IMG/VR virus record: IMGVR_UViG_3300009593_000160
Coordinates: 1 to 20,463 of that record
Origin: a virus
Reading direction: 5' to 3' (one strand)
Length of the DNA: 20,463 bases
Each line of letters begins with the position of its first letter. Within the stretch, counting starts at the first letter, position 1. The notes beneath the pieces are model-generated. The model ran no database searches and was not told the DNA's origin. It saw only the letters and a list, made by a program, of their open reading frames with translations. This document shows positions 15,023 through 20,463 of this stretch, piece after piece. The position numbers were made by a program, and so were the translations under genes.

Positions 15023-15205
15023 ATGAACGCAACAAAGAACCTGAAACCAGACGAAGTAATTAACATCATTTCTATGAAAGTTGCTCTTAAAAAGGACTTA
15101 AAAGAGTTTAGAAAGAATGGCGAGGACCGAAAAGCGGACCTTATTGCTCTAAAAATTGAACAATTAGAGACAAAATTACACTCCAGACCGCTCGCAAAAA
15201 ACTAA
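15023..15205 (+). CDS. hypothetical coiled-coil protein
   Basis: 60 residues, helical and highly charged (KKDLKEFRKNGEDRKADLIALK, then EQLETKLH), with regular hydrophobic spacing suited to a short coiled coil. Net basic. No family recognised. It begins six bases after the anchored protein ends and is followed by a 28-base spacer with a strong ribosome site for the next gene. Confidence 0.6.
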   Translation: MNATKNLKPDEVINIISMKVALKKDLKEFRKNGEDRKADLIALKIEQLETKLHSRPLAKN

Positions 15206-15227
15206 ATAGTCCATAGGAACAAAGGAG
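15201..15227 (+). promoter_or_regulatory. weak late-type box and strong ribosome site for 15234
   Basis: ACTAAATA (15201-15208) resembles the late box but differs at two positions, and the same octamer also occurs inside genes (for example 2381-2388), so its promoter role is doubtful. AAAGGAG at 15221-15227 is the best Shine-Dalgarno in the window, six bases before the ATG, and suggests high expression of the gene that follows. Confidence 0.4.
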
Positions 15228-15233
15228 ATTTCT

Positions 15234-15692
15234 ATGGGACATTACGATGACGAGAAGGCAAGACTACTTCTTTTACAAGCTAAAAAACAAAAACAAAGCG
15301 ATTTACTGAATCCTTCATTGGGTTCTGAGACTATTGTGATTAAAGAATCATCAGCTCATGGTGTTTATATCGATGATGGCCAAACTGATTCAATTACCGA
15401 TGCCTCTGTAGTGCATACTTACACAGGAACAGGTGGTGCTAAGGCCGCTGTTGCAGACTGGAGAAGTAATAATTCATCAGTGACAAGTGGTAATATGTTT
15501 GATTTTTGGCAAGATATTGATGCGATGTCTACCGATGCAATTGCAGCTGATAGAACTGCATTTAACACCTCAGTGACAAATATAACTGCTGACCTTGCAC
15601 ACATACAGAAAATTATTGACAATGGTGGTTCAACTACTACTCAATTCGCAGCTGACGGAACAACATATGTTTCCGGCCTCGACTTATCATAA
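15234..15692 (+). CDS. probable virion-associated protein of unknown function
   Basis: 152 residues, with a charged 25-residue N-terminal helix followed by sequence rich in Ser, Thr, Ala, Asp and Gly (SVVHTYTGTGG, SNNSSVTSGN, TSVTNITADLA). This composition is common in phage head and tail decoration or fibre-associated proteins and differs from the Lys/Glu-rich neighbours. The very strong ribosome site suggests abundant product. No known motif was recognised, and the structural role is inferred from composition and expression signals only. Confidence 0.65.
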   Translation: MGHYDDEKARLLLLQAKKQKQSDLLNPSLGSETIVIKESSAHGVYIDDGQTDSITDASVVHTYTGTGGAKAAVADWRSNNSSVTSGNMFDFWQDIDAMSTDAIAADRTAFNTSVTNITADLAHIQKIIDNGGSTTTQFAADGTTYVSGLDLS

Positions 15693-15694
15693 CA

Positions 15695-15702
15695 TATAAA
15701 TA
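15695..15702 (+). promoter_or_regulatory. T4-like late promoter (perfect TATAAATA)
   Basis: TATAAATA matches the T4 late consensus at all eight positions and lies in the 51-base gap before the ligase-like gene. The predicted start is 15708, giving a 36-base leader before the ATG at 15744. It probably drives the four coupled genes down to 18482. Confidence 0.75.
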
Positions 15703-15743
15703 CTAGTATTACACGAACCTTAAGAGAAAAGTGATACTAGAAT

Positions 15744-16949
15744 ATGGCAGTCAAGAACTTACATTTAGAACATTTAGAAGACGAAATTATCAACAATGGT
15801 ATTGATGGTGGTCGTGCTGCTATAAACTTTCTTCGTTCTCTCAGAGATATGATGAAAGGCACCTCAAAGAAAGGTGTCAACATGACAGTCAAATGGGATG
15901 GTGCCCCAGCAATTTGGGCAGGAAAACATCCAGAAACAGGTCAATTCTTTGTTGCAAAGAAATCACTATTCACTAAAGACCAATTACACTACACATCTGA
16001 ACAACAAATCAAAGATGCATCAGAACTATCTGGTGACTTAGAGAAGAAGTTCATAGAGTCATTCAAGTATCTATCTAAACTTTCATGGAATAAAATCTTA
16101 CAAGGTGACTTGATGTTCACCGATGCAGATAAGGAAATGGAAGAGATAGATGGTGTGAACTATGTCACATTTCAACCAAACACAATCTTATATGCCGCTG
16201 ATATCGAATCAGACTTAGGCGAAGCTATAGCCACCGCAAAATATGGTATAGTTTTTCACACCACCTATGAGGGTTCAACAATAGAAGACCTTGGTGCATC
16301 ATTTGGTGCAGACATATCTACTTTAGGACATAGTAAAGATGTTTGGGTTGACGATGCATCGTATAAGAGTGTTGCAGGTAATTCAAAGATGACTGCAAAA
16401 GATACAGTCGTATTAACTAAGGCATTATCAGAAACAGGTAAATCATTTCATAAGATTAAGAAAGCTTCATTGACTAAGTTCATGAAAGTTCAAAAGGCAA
16501 TACAATCTAAAGGTGCAGGTGCAACATACAAGACATACATGAACGCACAAATTAGAAAGGGTAAATTCAACCTAACTTATAACGATTACATAAAACACTT
16601 CGATGATTATTGGAGAGATAAAGTAGTTGGTAAAGTTAAAATGGAAAAGACAAAGAAAATGAAAGAAGAAATGGGTGTGCAACTAAGAAGAGAACTAGTT
16701 GGCCTAAAGGTGTTGATAACTGCATTAACAACATTTCAAACTAACATGGTAAATGCAAAAGATATAGTCATTAAAGGTTTAAATACTGTAAAGGGTATTG
16801 GAACATTCAAGAAGACTTCTACAGGTTTTGAAACAGTGAATCCAGAAGGATATGTCGCAATCGATGACTCAGGTAAGGCAGTTAAGTTAGTAGATAGAAT
16901 GGAGTTCTCACTAAATAATTTCACAGTGGCGAAGAATTGGGACAAATGA
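15744..16949 (+). CDS. KxDG nucleotidyltransferase (ligase-like) protein
   Basis: 401 residues, no signal peptide. Elements of the covalent nucleotidyltransferase (RNA/DNA ligase, capping enzyme) superfamily appear in order: motif I VKWDGAPAIWAG with putative nucleophile Lys50; a motif III-like ILQGDLMF (118-125); a IIIa-like KYGIVFHT (166-173); motif IV PEGYVA (367-372); and motif V KAVKL (378-382). About 190 mainly helical Lys-rich residues separate IIIa from IV, an unusual insertion. The opening HLEHLEDEIINNGIDGGRAAINFLRSL recalls a conserved but uncharacterised T4-like marine phage family. If active it would form a Lys-AMP or Lys-GMP intermediate on RNA, DNA or a small molecule. Coupled by ATGA to the next genes. 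Confidence 0.6.
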   Translation: MAVKNLHLEHLEDEIINNGIDGGRAAINFLRSLRDMMKGTSKKGVNMTVKWDGAPAIWAGKHPETGQFFVAKKSLFTKDQLHYTSEQQIKDASELSGDLEKKFIESFKYLSKLSWNKILQGDLMFTDADKEMEEIDGVNYVTFQPNTILYAADIESDLGEAIATAKYGIVFHTTYEGSTIEDLGASFGADISTLGHSKDVWVDDASYKSVAGNSKMTAKDTVVLTKALSETGKSFHKIKKASLTKFMKVQKAIQSKGAGATYKTYMNAQIRKGKFNLTYNDYIKHFDDYWRDKVVGKVKMEKTKKMKEEMGVQLRRELVGLKVLITALTTFQTNMVNAKDIVIKGLNTVKGIGTFKKTSTGFETVNPEGYVAIDDSGKAVKLVDRMEFSLNNFTVAKNWDK

Positions 16950-17011
16950 TGACAGTAGAACAAATATTAGTATTATGTGTAGTCATCTCAACAATATGGG
17001 CATTATCATGA
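16946..17011 (+). CDS. 21-residue membrane peptide
   Basis: A very short gene from ATG 16946 (or 16949) to TGA 17009-17011. The peptide, beginning MMTVEQILVLCVVISTIW, is almost entirely one hydrophobic helix. It overlaps the ligase-like gene by ATGA at its start and the 62-residue gene by ATGA at its end, so it fits exactly into the gap between them. This perfect double coupling is the main reason to call it; length alone proves nothing. Confidence 0.45.
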   Translation: MMTVEQILVLCVVISTIWALS

Positions 17012-17196
17012 CACAACTAATTAGTGAATATATGGGACAAGATAAGAAGGCAATAGTCTTCAACGATAATGGTGTATGGGGTTGTAATTATTACATGGGT
17101 AATGAACTCGTAAAGACAGAATTGTATGAGGGTCATTCAGAATCATATGCCGAAGATGCCGCTGAGAACTATATTCAAGGTGTAAAACAACTATGA
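17008..17196 (+). CDS. hypothetical 62-residue acidic protein
   Basis: 62 residues from ATG 17008; the frame is open to an ATG at 16975 but that start would lie inside the membrane peptide and lacks a ribosome site. Short beta-type segments (KAIVFNDNGVWGCNYYMGNELVKTELY) are followed by an acidic helix (ESYAEDAAENYIQGVKQL). No family recognised. ATGA overlaps on both sides bind it into the late unit. Confidence 0.65.
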   Translation: MTQLISEYMGQDKKAIVFNDNGVWGCNYYMGNELVKTELYEGHSESYAEDAAENYIQGVKQL

Positions 17197-18482
17197 AAAC
17201 ATTAAAGAGATTTATATCAGAAGCCAAGAATAAACCGGCAGTGTTTTCTTTTGGTCGTTTCAATCCACCAACAACAGGACACGCAAAACTAGTAGATAGA
17301 ATTTTTAGAATTGCTAAACAAGTCCAAGGTGATCCTATGGTGTTCACCTCACATTCAAATGATAAAAAGAATAACCCTTTAACACACAAACAAAAGGTTT
17401 GGTATCTCAGAAAGTTCTTTGGAAAAAAGGCAGGAATACCAGATGTTGCAGCCAGAACAATATTTGATATATGTGTTGCATTATATGACCAAGGATATAA
17501 AAAGATAGTTATGGTCGTTGGTTCAGATAGAGTTAGAGATTTTGATGCATTGATTAAGAAATATAATGGGTCATATGGAAGACATGGTCACTATAAATTT
17601 GATGACATACAGATAGTCAGTGCAGGAGAAAGAGACCCCGATTCAGATGATGTATCAGGTATGAGTGCAAGTAAAATGCGTGCTGCTGCTGAAAGAGGAG
17701 ACTTCGATGCATTTAAGGGTGGTGCACCAGATAAGAAAGCCGCACCTAAACTATACAGAGATGTTCGTAAGGGTATGGGAATCATGGAAGGTAATCTACC
17801 TGAATACATGATAGAAGACTTGATACAAGAAGGTGTATACGATCCAGGTATCTTCAAGGCAGTGTTCTTAATGGGTGGTCCAGGTTCTGGTAAATCAACA
17901 GTCGTCAAACAATTGGCACTCAACGCATTGGGTTTAAAGACAGTCAATACAGATAAATCATTTGAAGCAGGTCTTAAGAAGGCAGGCCAAACATTAGATT
18001 TAAAAACTGTGCCCGCTGCTGTCAGAGACCCCATAAGAAAGAAATCTAAGAGAATGACTGCAAGAATTTTAGATAGATATTTAGAGGGTAGACTTGGTCT
18101 CATCTTCGATACAACTAGTGCTGATAAAGGGAAGATAAGGGCATATAAGAGACAATTAGACTTGTTAGGATATGACTGTAAAATGATTTATGTTTCTGCC
18201 TCATTAGATAATGCACAGAAAAGAAACGCTGAAAGGGCGAGAAAATTACCAGCTGAAATAGTTAAGAGTGATTGGGATAAATCAGAAAAGAACATTGTAG
18301 CAATGAAGAGTATCTTCAAGAAAGACTTTGCTCAGATAACAAATGACGATGATTTGTTGTCATTAGAGAAGAAAACAAACTCTTTATATGCAAAATTGAT
18401 GACTTGGTCATCATCTTTCCCTACCTCAAAAGCTGCATTGCTCTGGAAACAGAGACAATTATTATCAAAGAAACATAAATAG
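17193..18482 (+). CDS. nucleotidyltransferase-kinase fusion with T4-like capsid-targeting peptide
   Basis: 429 residues in three parts. Residues 1-11, MKTLKRFISEA, match the capsid-targeting peptide of T4 internal proteins (MKTYQEFIAEA), including the gp21 protease site (I-x-E|A). Residues 15-165 form an HxGH nucleotidyltransferase, with GRFNPPTTGH (21-30) and SGMSASKMR (155-163), the NMN/phosphopantetheine adenylyltransferase type. Residues 222-429 form a P-loop kinase: Walker A GGPGSGKST (228-236), LIFDTTSAD (303-311), and a lid with KRNAERARK (343-351), resembling polynucleotide kinases and zeta-type kinases. The order recalls NadR (adenylyltransferase plus ribosyl-nicotinamide kinase), but the kinase looks different. 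It may therefore act on RNA ends or on an NAD-type cofactor. Last of four coupled late genes. Confidence 0.75.
   Translation: MKTLKRFISEAKNKPAVFSFGRFNPPTTGHAKLVDRIFRIAKQVQGDPMVFTSHSNDKKNNPLTHKQKVWYLRKFFGKKAGIPDVAARTIFDICVALYDQGYKKIVMVVGSDRVRDFDALIKKYNGSYGRHGHYKFDDIQIVSAGERDPDSDDVSGMSASKMRAAAERGDFDAFKGGAPDKKAAPKLYRDVRKGMGIMEGNLPEYMIEDLIQEGVYDPGIFKAVFLMGGPGSGKSTVVKQLALNALGLKTVNTDKSFEAGLKKAGQTLDLKTVPAAVRDPIRKKSKRMTARILDRYLEGRLGLIFDTTSADKGKIRAYKRQLDLLGYDCKMIYVSASLDNAQKRNAERARKLPAEIVKSDWDKSEKNIVAMKSIFKKDFAQITNDDDLLSLEKKTNSLYAKLMTWSSSFPTSKAALLWKQRQLLSKKHK
18474..18481 (+). promoter_or_regulatory. T4-like late promoter octamer (CATAAATA)
   Basis: CATAAATA overlaps the stop of the upstream gene. The predicted transcription start is 18487, the A of the next ATG, the same geometry as at 14707. 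Confidence 0.55.
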
Positions 18483-18492
18483 TAATATGAAA
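18475..18492 (+). repeat. 18-base start-site repeat, copy 2
   Basis: ATAAATAGTAATATGAAA, identical to 14708-14725. Both copies join a late promoter core to a start codon. Confidence 0.7.
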
Positions 18493-18747
18493 TCATTCAA
18501 AGAATACAGAATGAGTCCCAAAAATTCAGATTGGGAAGGTAGAGGTAAACTATCTAGAACAGTCAGAAAGGATTTCTGGAAGAGTTTTAAGAAACAAAAG
18601 AAAGAAGAATTGGGTCCAAACGCCGATGCAGGTGATTATGTAGATGATTTCAGAAAGTCAGATGCACCTCAGTTTAAGGGTAAATCAGACAAGAAGATAC
18701 AGAAAATGGCTATTGCCGCTTACTTATCAAAGAAAGGTAAAAAATGA
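18487..18747 (+). CDS. hypothetical basic protein, possible internal head protein
   Basis: 86 residues, strongly basic (many Lys in WKSFKKQKKEE, KSDKKIQK, SKKGKK), soluble, no known domain. The start MKSFKEY resembles the capsid-targeting opening MK-[TS]-x-x-E-[FY] but lacks a clear I/L-x-E cleavage site. GDYVDDFRKSDAPQFKGKSDKKIQKMA in the second half has a compact helix-turn look; it is not assigned. It begins at a late promoter and is coupled by ATGA to the even more basic gene at 18744, so a role in the head with DNA is plausible but unproven. Confidence 0.65.
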   Translation: MKSFKEYRMSPKNSDWEGRGKLSRTVRKDFWKSFKKQKKEELGPNADAGDYVDDFRKSDAPQFKGKSDKKIQKMAIAAYLSKKGKK

Positions 18748-19172
18748 ACGAACTTAAGACATTCGCAGAAATATTCGAAGATGAAATAGAGAACGAACTC
18801 ATTAATGAAGTCGATTCTATTCAGACTCGTATGAAAAAACGAAGAGCAATGCGTAAGAACCGTGCTAAGATTGCATTTGCTAGAAAGAAAGCAGCTAAAA
18901 GAAAGATTTTAGACCCGAAGAAACTCATGAAGAGGGCCAGAAAACAGGCAAGAAATAAGATTGCTAAGAGAATACTTAAGGGTAAGAGTAAGGCAGATTT
19001 GGGTATGGGTCAAAAGAGAGCGTTAGAAAAGATACTTGATAAGAAGGCATCTAAGATATCTAAACTCGCTAAGAAGATGTTAAAAGTCGTTAGACAAAAG
19101 GAAATGATGAAAGGTAAGAAGAAACCCATAGAAAAGTCTAACAAGAACGCAGTACCAGTTAAAAAGAAGTAA
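18744..19172 (+). CDS. extremely basic protein with acidic leader, probable head-internal DNA-binding protein
   Basis: 142 residues with two contrasting parts. Residues 1-23 (acidic, LKTFAEIFEDEIENELINEV) could be a cleavable capsid-targeting leader, and INE|V is a weak gp21-type site. The rest is about 40% Lys plus Arg, with helical runs such as MKKRRAMRKNRAKIAFARKK and KMLKVVRQKEMMKGKKKP and almost no acidic residues at the end. Such composition fits an internal head protein that neutralises packed DNA, as T4 internal proteins do. There is no enzyme motif. It overlaps the upstream gene by ATGA, shares its transcript, and ends in a Lys run. Confidence 0.65.
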   Translation: MNELKTFAEIFEDEIENELINEVDSIQTRMKKRRAMRKNRAKIAFARKKAAKRKILDPKKLMKRARKQARNKIAKRILKGKSKADLGMGQKRALEKILDKKASKISKLAKKMLKVVRQKEMMKGKKKPIEKSNKNAVPVKKK

Positions 19173-19212
19173 TTTCTACTAACTAAATATTACTGCACAA
19201 GGATAAGGAACA

Positions 19213-19220
19213 TATAAATA
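19213..19220 (+). promoter_or_regulatory. T4-like late promoter (perfect TATAAATA)
   Basis: TATAAATA is exact and lies eight bases before the ATG at 19229, so the predicted start (19226) leaves a three-base leader. A weaker ACTAAATA lies at 19182-19189. AAGGA at about 19206 is too far upstream to be a usual ribosome site. Confidence 0.65.
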
Positions 19221-19228
19221 ACTATATC

Positions 19229-19624
19229 ATGGATAAACAACAACAGACTTGGAAAGATAAATTAGAAGAAGTTAGAGGGTTTAATAAACCTACTCTTGCT
19301 GTCACCGAAGAAACTAAAGAACCAGTTCCAGTGGAGGAACAACACGAATTAGATGAAATCGAAGAGTTGCTTAAGAAGGAATTTGAAGAACAGACAGAGA
19401 GCCAAGAGGAGAATCTGGAGTCACTCGAAGAAAAAAGAGATAGACTACAGGCAGAACTCAACCAAGTAGAGGCAGAACTCGCTGAAGAAAATCAGTCAGT
19501 AGAAAAATCCATCGAAAAACTAACTGAACGCAACATGCTTGGTAGACTTGCCAAGTCACTAAGATTAAACGAACAAGGTAAACAGAAGATGTTTAACTAC
19601 TTCGAAAATGGGGAAATCAAATGA
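19229..19624 (+). CDS. acidic coiled-coil protein, possible scaffold
   Basis: 131 residues, with a long acidic coiled coil from about residue 38 to 100 (EIEELLKKEFEEQTESQEEN, then LEEKRDRLQAELNQVEAELA), and a short C-terminal helical cap (MLGRLAKSLRLNEQGKQKMF). High Glu content and coiled coil recall prohead core scaffolding proteins of T4 (gp22, gp68), but length and order do not prove it. It has its own late promoter close to the start codon and is coupled by ATGA to the next acidic gene. Confidence 0.7.
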   Translation: MDKQQQTWKDKLEEVRGFNKPTLAVTEETKEPVPVEEQHELDEIEELLKKEFEEQTESQEENLESLEEKRDRLQAELNQVEAELAEENQSVEKSIEKLTERNMLGRLAKSLRLNEQGKQKMFNYFENGEIK

Positions 19625-20148
19625 GTATACAAGAGTTATCTCAAAAACTAATAGACGACATGAAAACAATTCTAGAAGGCGGAACTGTTGAAGTCGTTGA
19701 AGATAACACCAACGACAAATCAGACGATGGTGAAGGTCTAGATAAAGTTCAACCTAAGGCAGTCAAGAAAAAATTCAAAGACAGAAAAGACAAAGACATT
19801 GATAACGATGGCGATACTGATGACTCAGATGAATTCTTACACAAGAAAAGAAAGGCAATATCTAAGGCAGTAGCACAAGACGAAGAGACTGTTAAAGAAG
19901 AAGATGATGAAGAACTTCCTAAGAAAGATGATGATGAAGAAGAAGATGAAAAGAAACTTCTAAAAACTGGTAAAGGTGGTAAATACCTTAAGTATTCAAA
20001 CCTACTTCTTAAGAAACAAAAAATGCCTAAAGGTGCAGACATGACTGCAATCAACAAAGAAATCAAAAAAGAAAGACAACATCTAGGTATAACAGAAGAA
20101 ACTTTAGAAGACTTACTTATACATTACCTTCCAGAACAAGAGGACTAA
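19621..20148 (+). CDS. acidic and basic mixed-charge protein with calcium-type Asp motif
   Basis: 175 residues. The central region has DIDNDGDTDDSDE (residues 59-71), an Asp/Asn/Gly string that fits an EF-hand-like or thrombospondin-type-3 calcium site, though the twelfth position is Asp and the eighth is Thr, not Ile/Leu. It is flanked by basic KKKFKDRKDK and HKKRKAISKAV. A Glu/Asp/Lys stretch at 88-113 follows, then a helical C terminus with the ending EETLEDLLIHYLPEQED. The pattern KDRKDKDIDNDGD is one I associate with T4-like marine phages, without known function. ATGA overlap on the upstream gene; the next gene begins two bases after the stop. Confidence 0.7.
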   Translation: MSIQELSQKLIDDMKTILEGGTVEVVEDNTNDKSDDGEGLDKVQPKAVKKKFKDRKDKDIDNDGDTDDSDEFLHKKRKAISKAVAQDEETVKEEDDEELPKKDDDEEEDEKKLLKTGKGGKYLKYSNLLLKKQKMPKGADMTAINKEIKKERQHLGITEETLEDLLIHYLPEQED

Positions 20149-20150
20149 TA

Positions 20151-20463
20151 ATGGAAACATTCAAAGAGATACAAGAAAAATTCAGTCAAAGTGTTGCATC
20201 AGGTAAAAACTTAGTAGATTTTGAAGTCTATTTAGATAAGGGAGATGCTGATAAATCTATAAAGGCAATTGAACTTCTATGTAAACAGAATGGATGGAAA
20301 CATCAAAAAACAGTAGATGCAAAAAGATTTACTACAAAAGCAACAATAGATGTTTATTCTCATTGGCTTACTTGGGAAGATGATCCCAAAGATGAAAGAG
20401 CAATTAGATTAACTGTTGTTGCTAATCAGAAATCTAAAAATTATAAAGATGTAGATTTATCAC
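20151..20463 (+). CDS. hypothetical protein, 3' end missing
   Basis: The frame is open from ATG 20151 to the window end, 104 codons. The start METFKEIQEKFSQ resembles the MK-T-F-x-E opening of nearby possible head proteins. The visible part mixes helices (KSIKAIELLCKQ) with strands (KATIDVYSHWLTW, AIRLTVVANQ) and is soluble. It cannot be assigned, and its end is outside the window. Confidence 0.6.
   Translation, partial: METFKEIQEKFSQSVASGKNLVDFEVYLDKGDADKSIKAIELLCKQNGWKHQKTVDAKRFTTKATIDVYSHWLTWEDDPKDERAIRLTVVANQKSKNYKDVDLS

Noticed and set aside
17591-18103. 170-codon minus-strand frame inside the nucleotidyltransferase-kinase
   Set aside because: It is a shadow of the kinase P-loop region; Ser/Leu/Pro-rich and without a start signal.
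1-20463. CRISPR arrays, insertion sequences or long repeats
   Set aside because: No regularly spaced repeats, transposase or terminal inverted repeats were seen; the only exact repeat of note is the 18-base start element.

Overview
The window looks like part of a large T4-like myovirus genome from a marine Gram-negative host. The evidence is a family B DNA polymerase of gp43 type, UvsX recombinase followed by a gp41-type helicase, a T4-type lysozyme, late promoters of TATAAATA type, and dense coding with every gene on the + strand. Base composition is AT-rich throughout. No photosynthesis or integration genes are seen. An IscU that keeps the HscA-binding motif and an outer-membrane porin of the TorF-like family point to a proteobacterial host. 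A heterotroph such as SAR11 or a relative is an inference only.

Layout. (1) 1-2.2 kb: the truncated end of a DUF4338 (DruA-like) gene, a TagD-like cytidylyltransferase and a probable glycosyltransferase, joined by ATGA overlaps. (2) 2.2-3.6 kb: small genes, a one-loop EF-hand protein and a GTG-started lysozyme. (3) 3.6-9.65 kb: replication and recombination block (gp43, IscU, a secreted-nuclease-like protein, a small membrane protein, UvsX, gp41). (4) 9.65-12.36 kb: a 54-residue basic protein, a cupin, a second full-length DUF4338 protein, a 2OG-Fe(II) oxygenase-like protein and a small unknown, nearly all overlapping. (5) 12.37-14.7 kb: tRNA-Ala(UGC), an outer-membrane porin, a hairpin, a GNAT acetyltransferase, two tiny membrane peptides, an unknown, and a 3'-phosphatase-like HAD protein closed by a strong terminator. 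(6) 14.7-20.46 kb: late region with an anchored protein, small unknowns, and a four-gene coupled unit behind a perfect late promoter: a KxDG ligase-like protein, a 21-residue membrane peptide, a 62-residue protein, and a nucleotidyltransferase-kinase fusion. This is followed by strongly basic and strongly acidic head-type proteins; the last gene runs off the end.

Most notable. The nucleotidyltransferase-kinase begins with a near-perfect copy of the T4 capsid-targeting peptide and its protease site, so it may be packed in the head and injected. It is translationally coupled to a protein carrying ligase motifs I, IV and V, and a polynucleotide 3'-phosphatase-like gene lies nearby. Together they suggest an RNA or nucleotide end-processing set. 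Three membrane microproteins of 21-31 residues sit in ATGA overlaps between larger genes. The core ATAAATA was found by eye five times on the + strand, always just upstream of a gene; in four cases the predicted transcription start falls on or within three bases of the start codon. There is no gene-free stretch above 300 bases.
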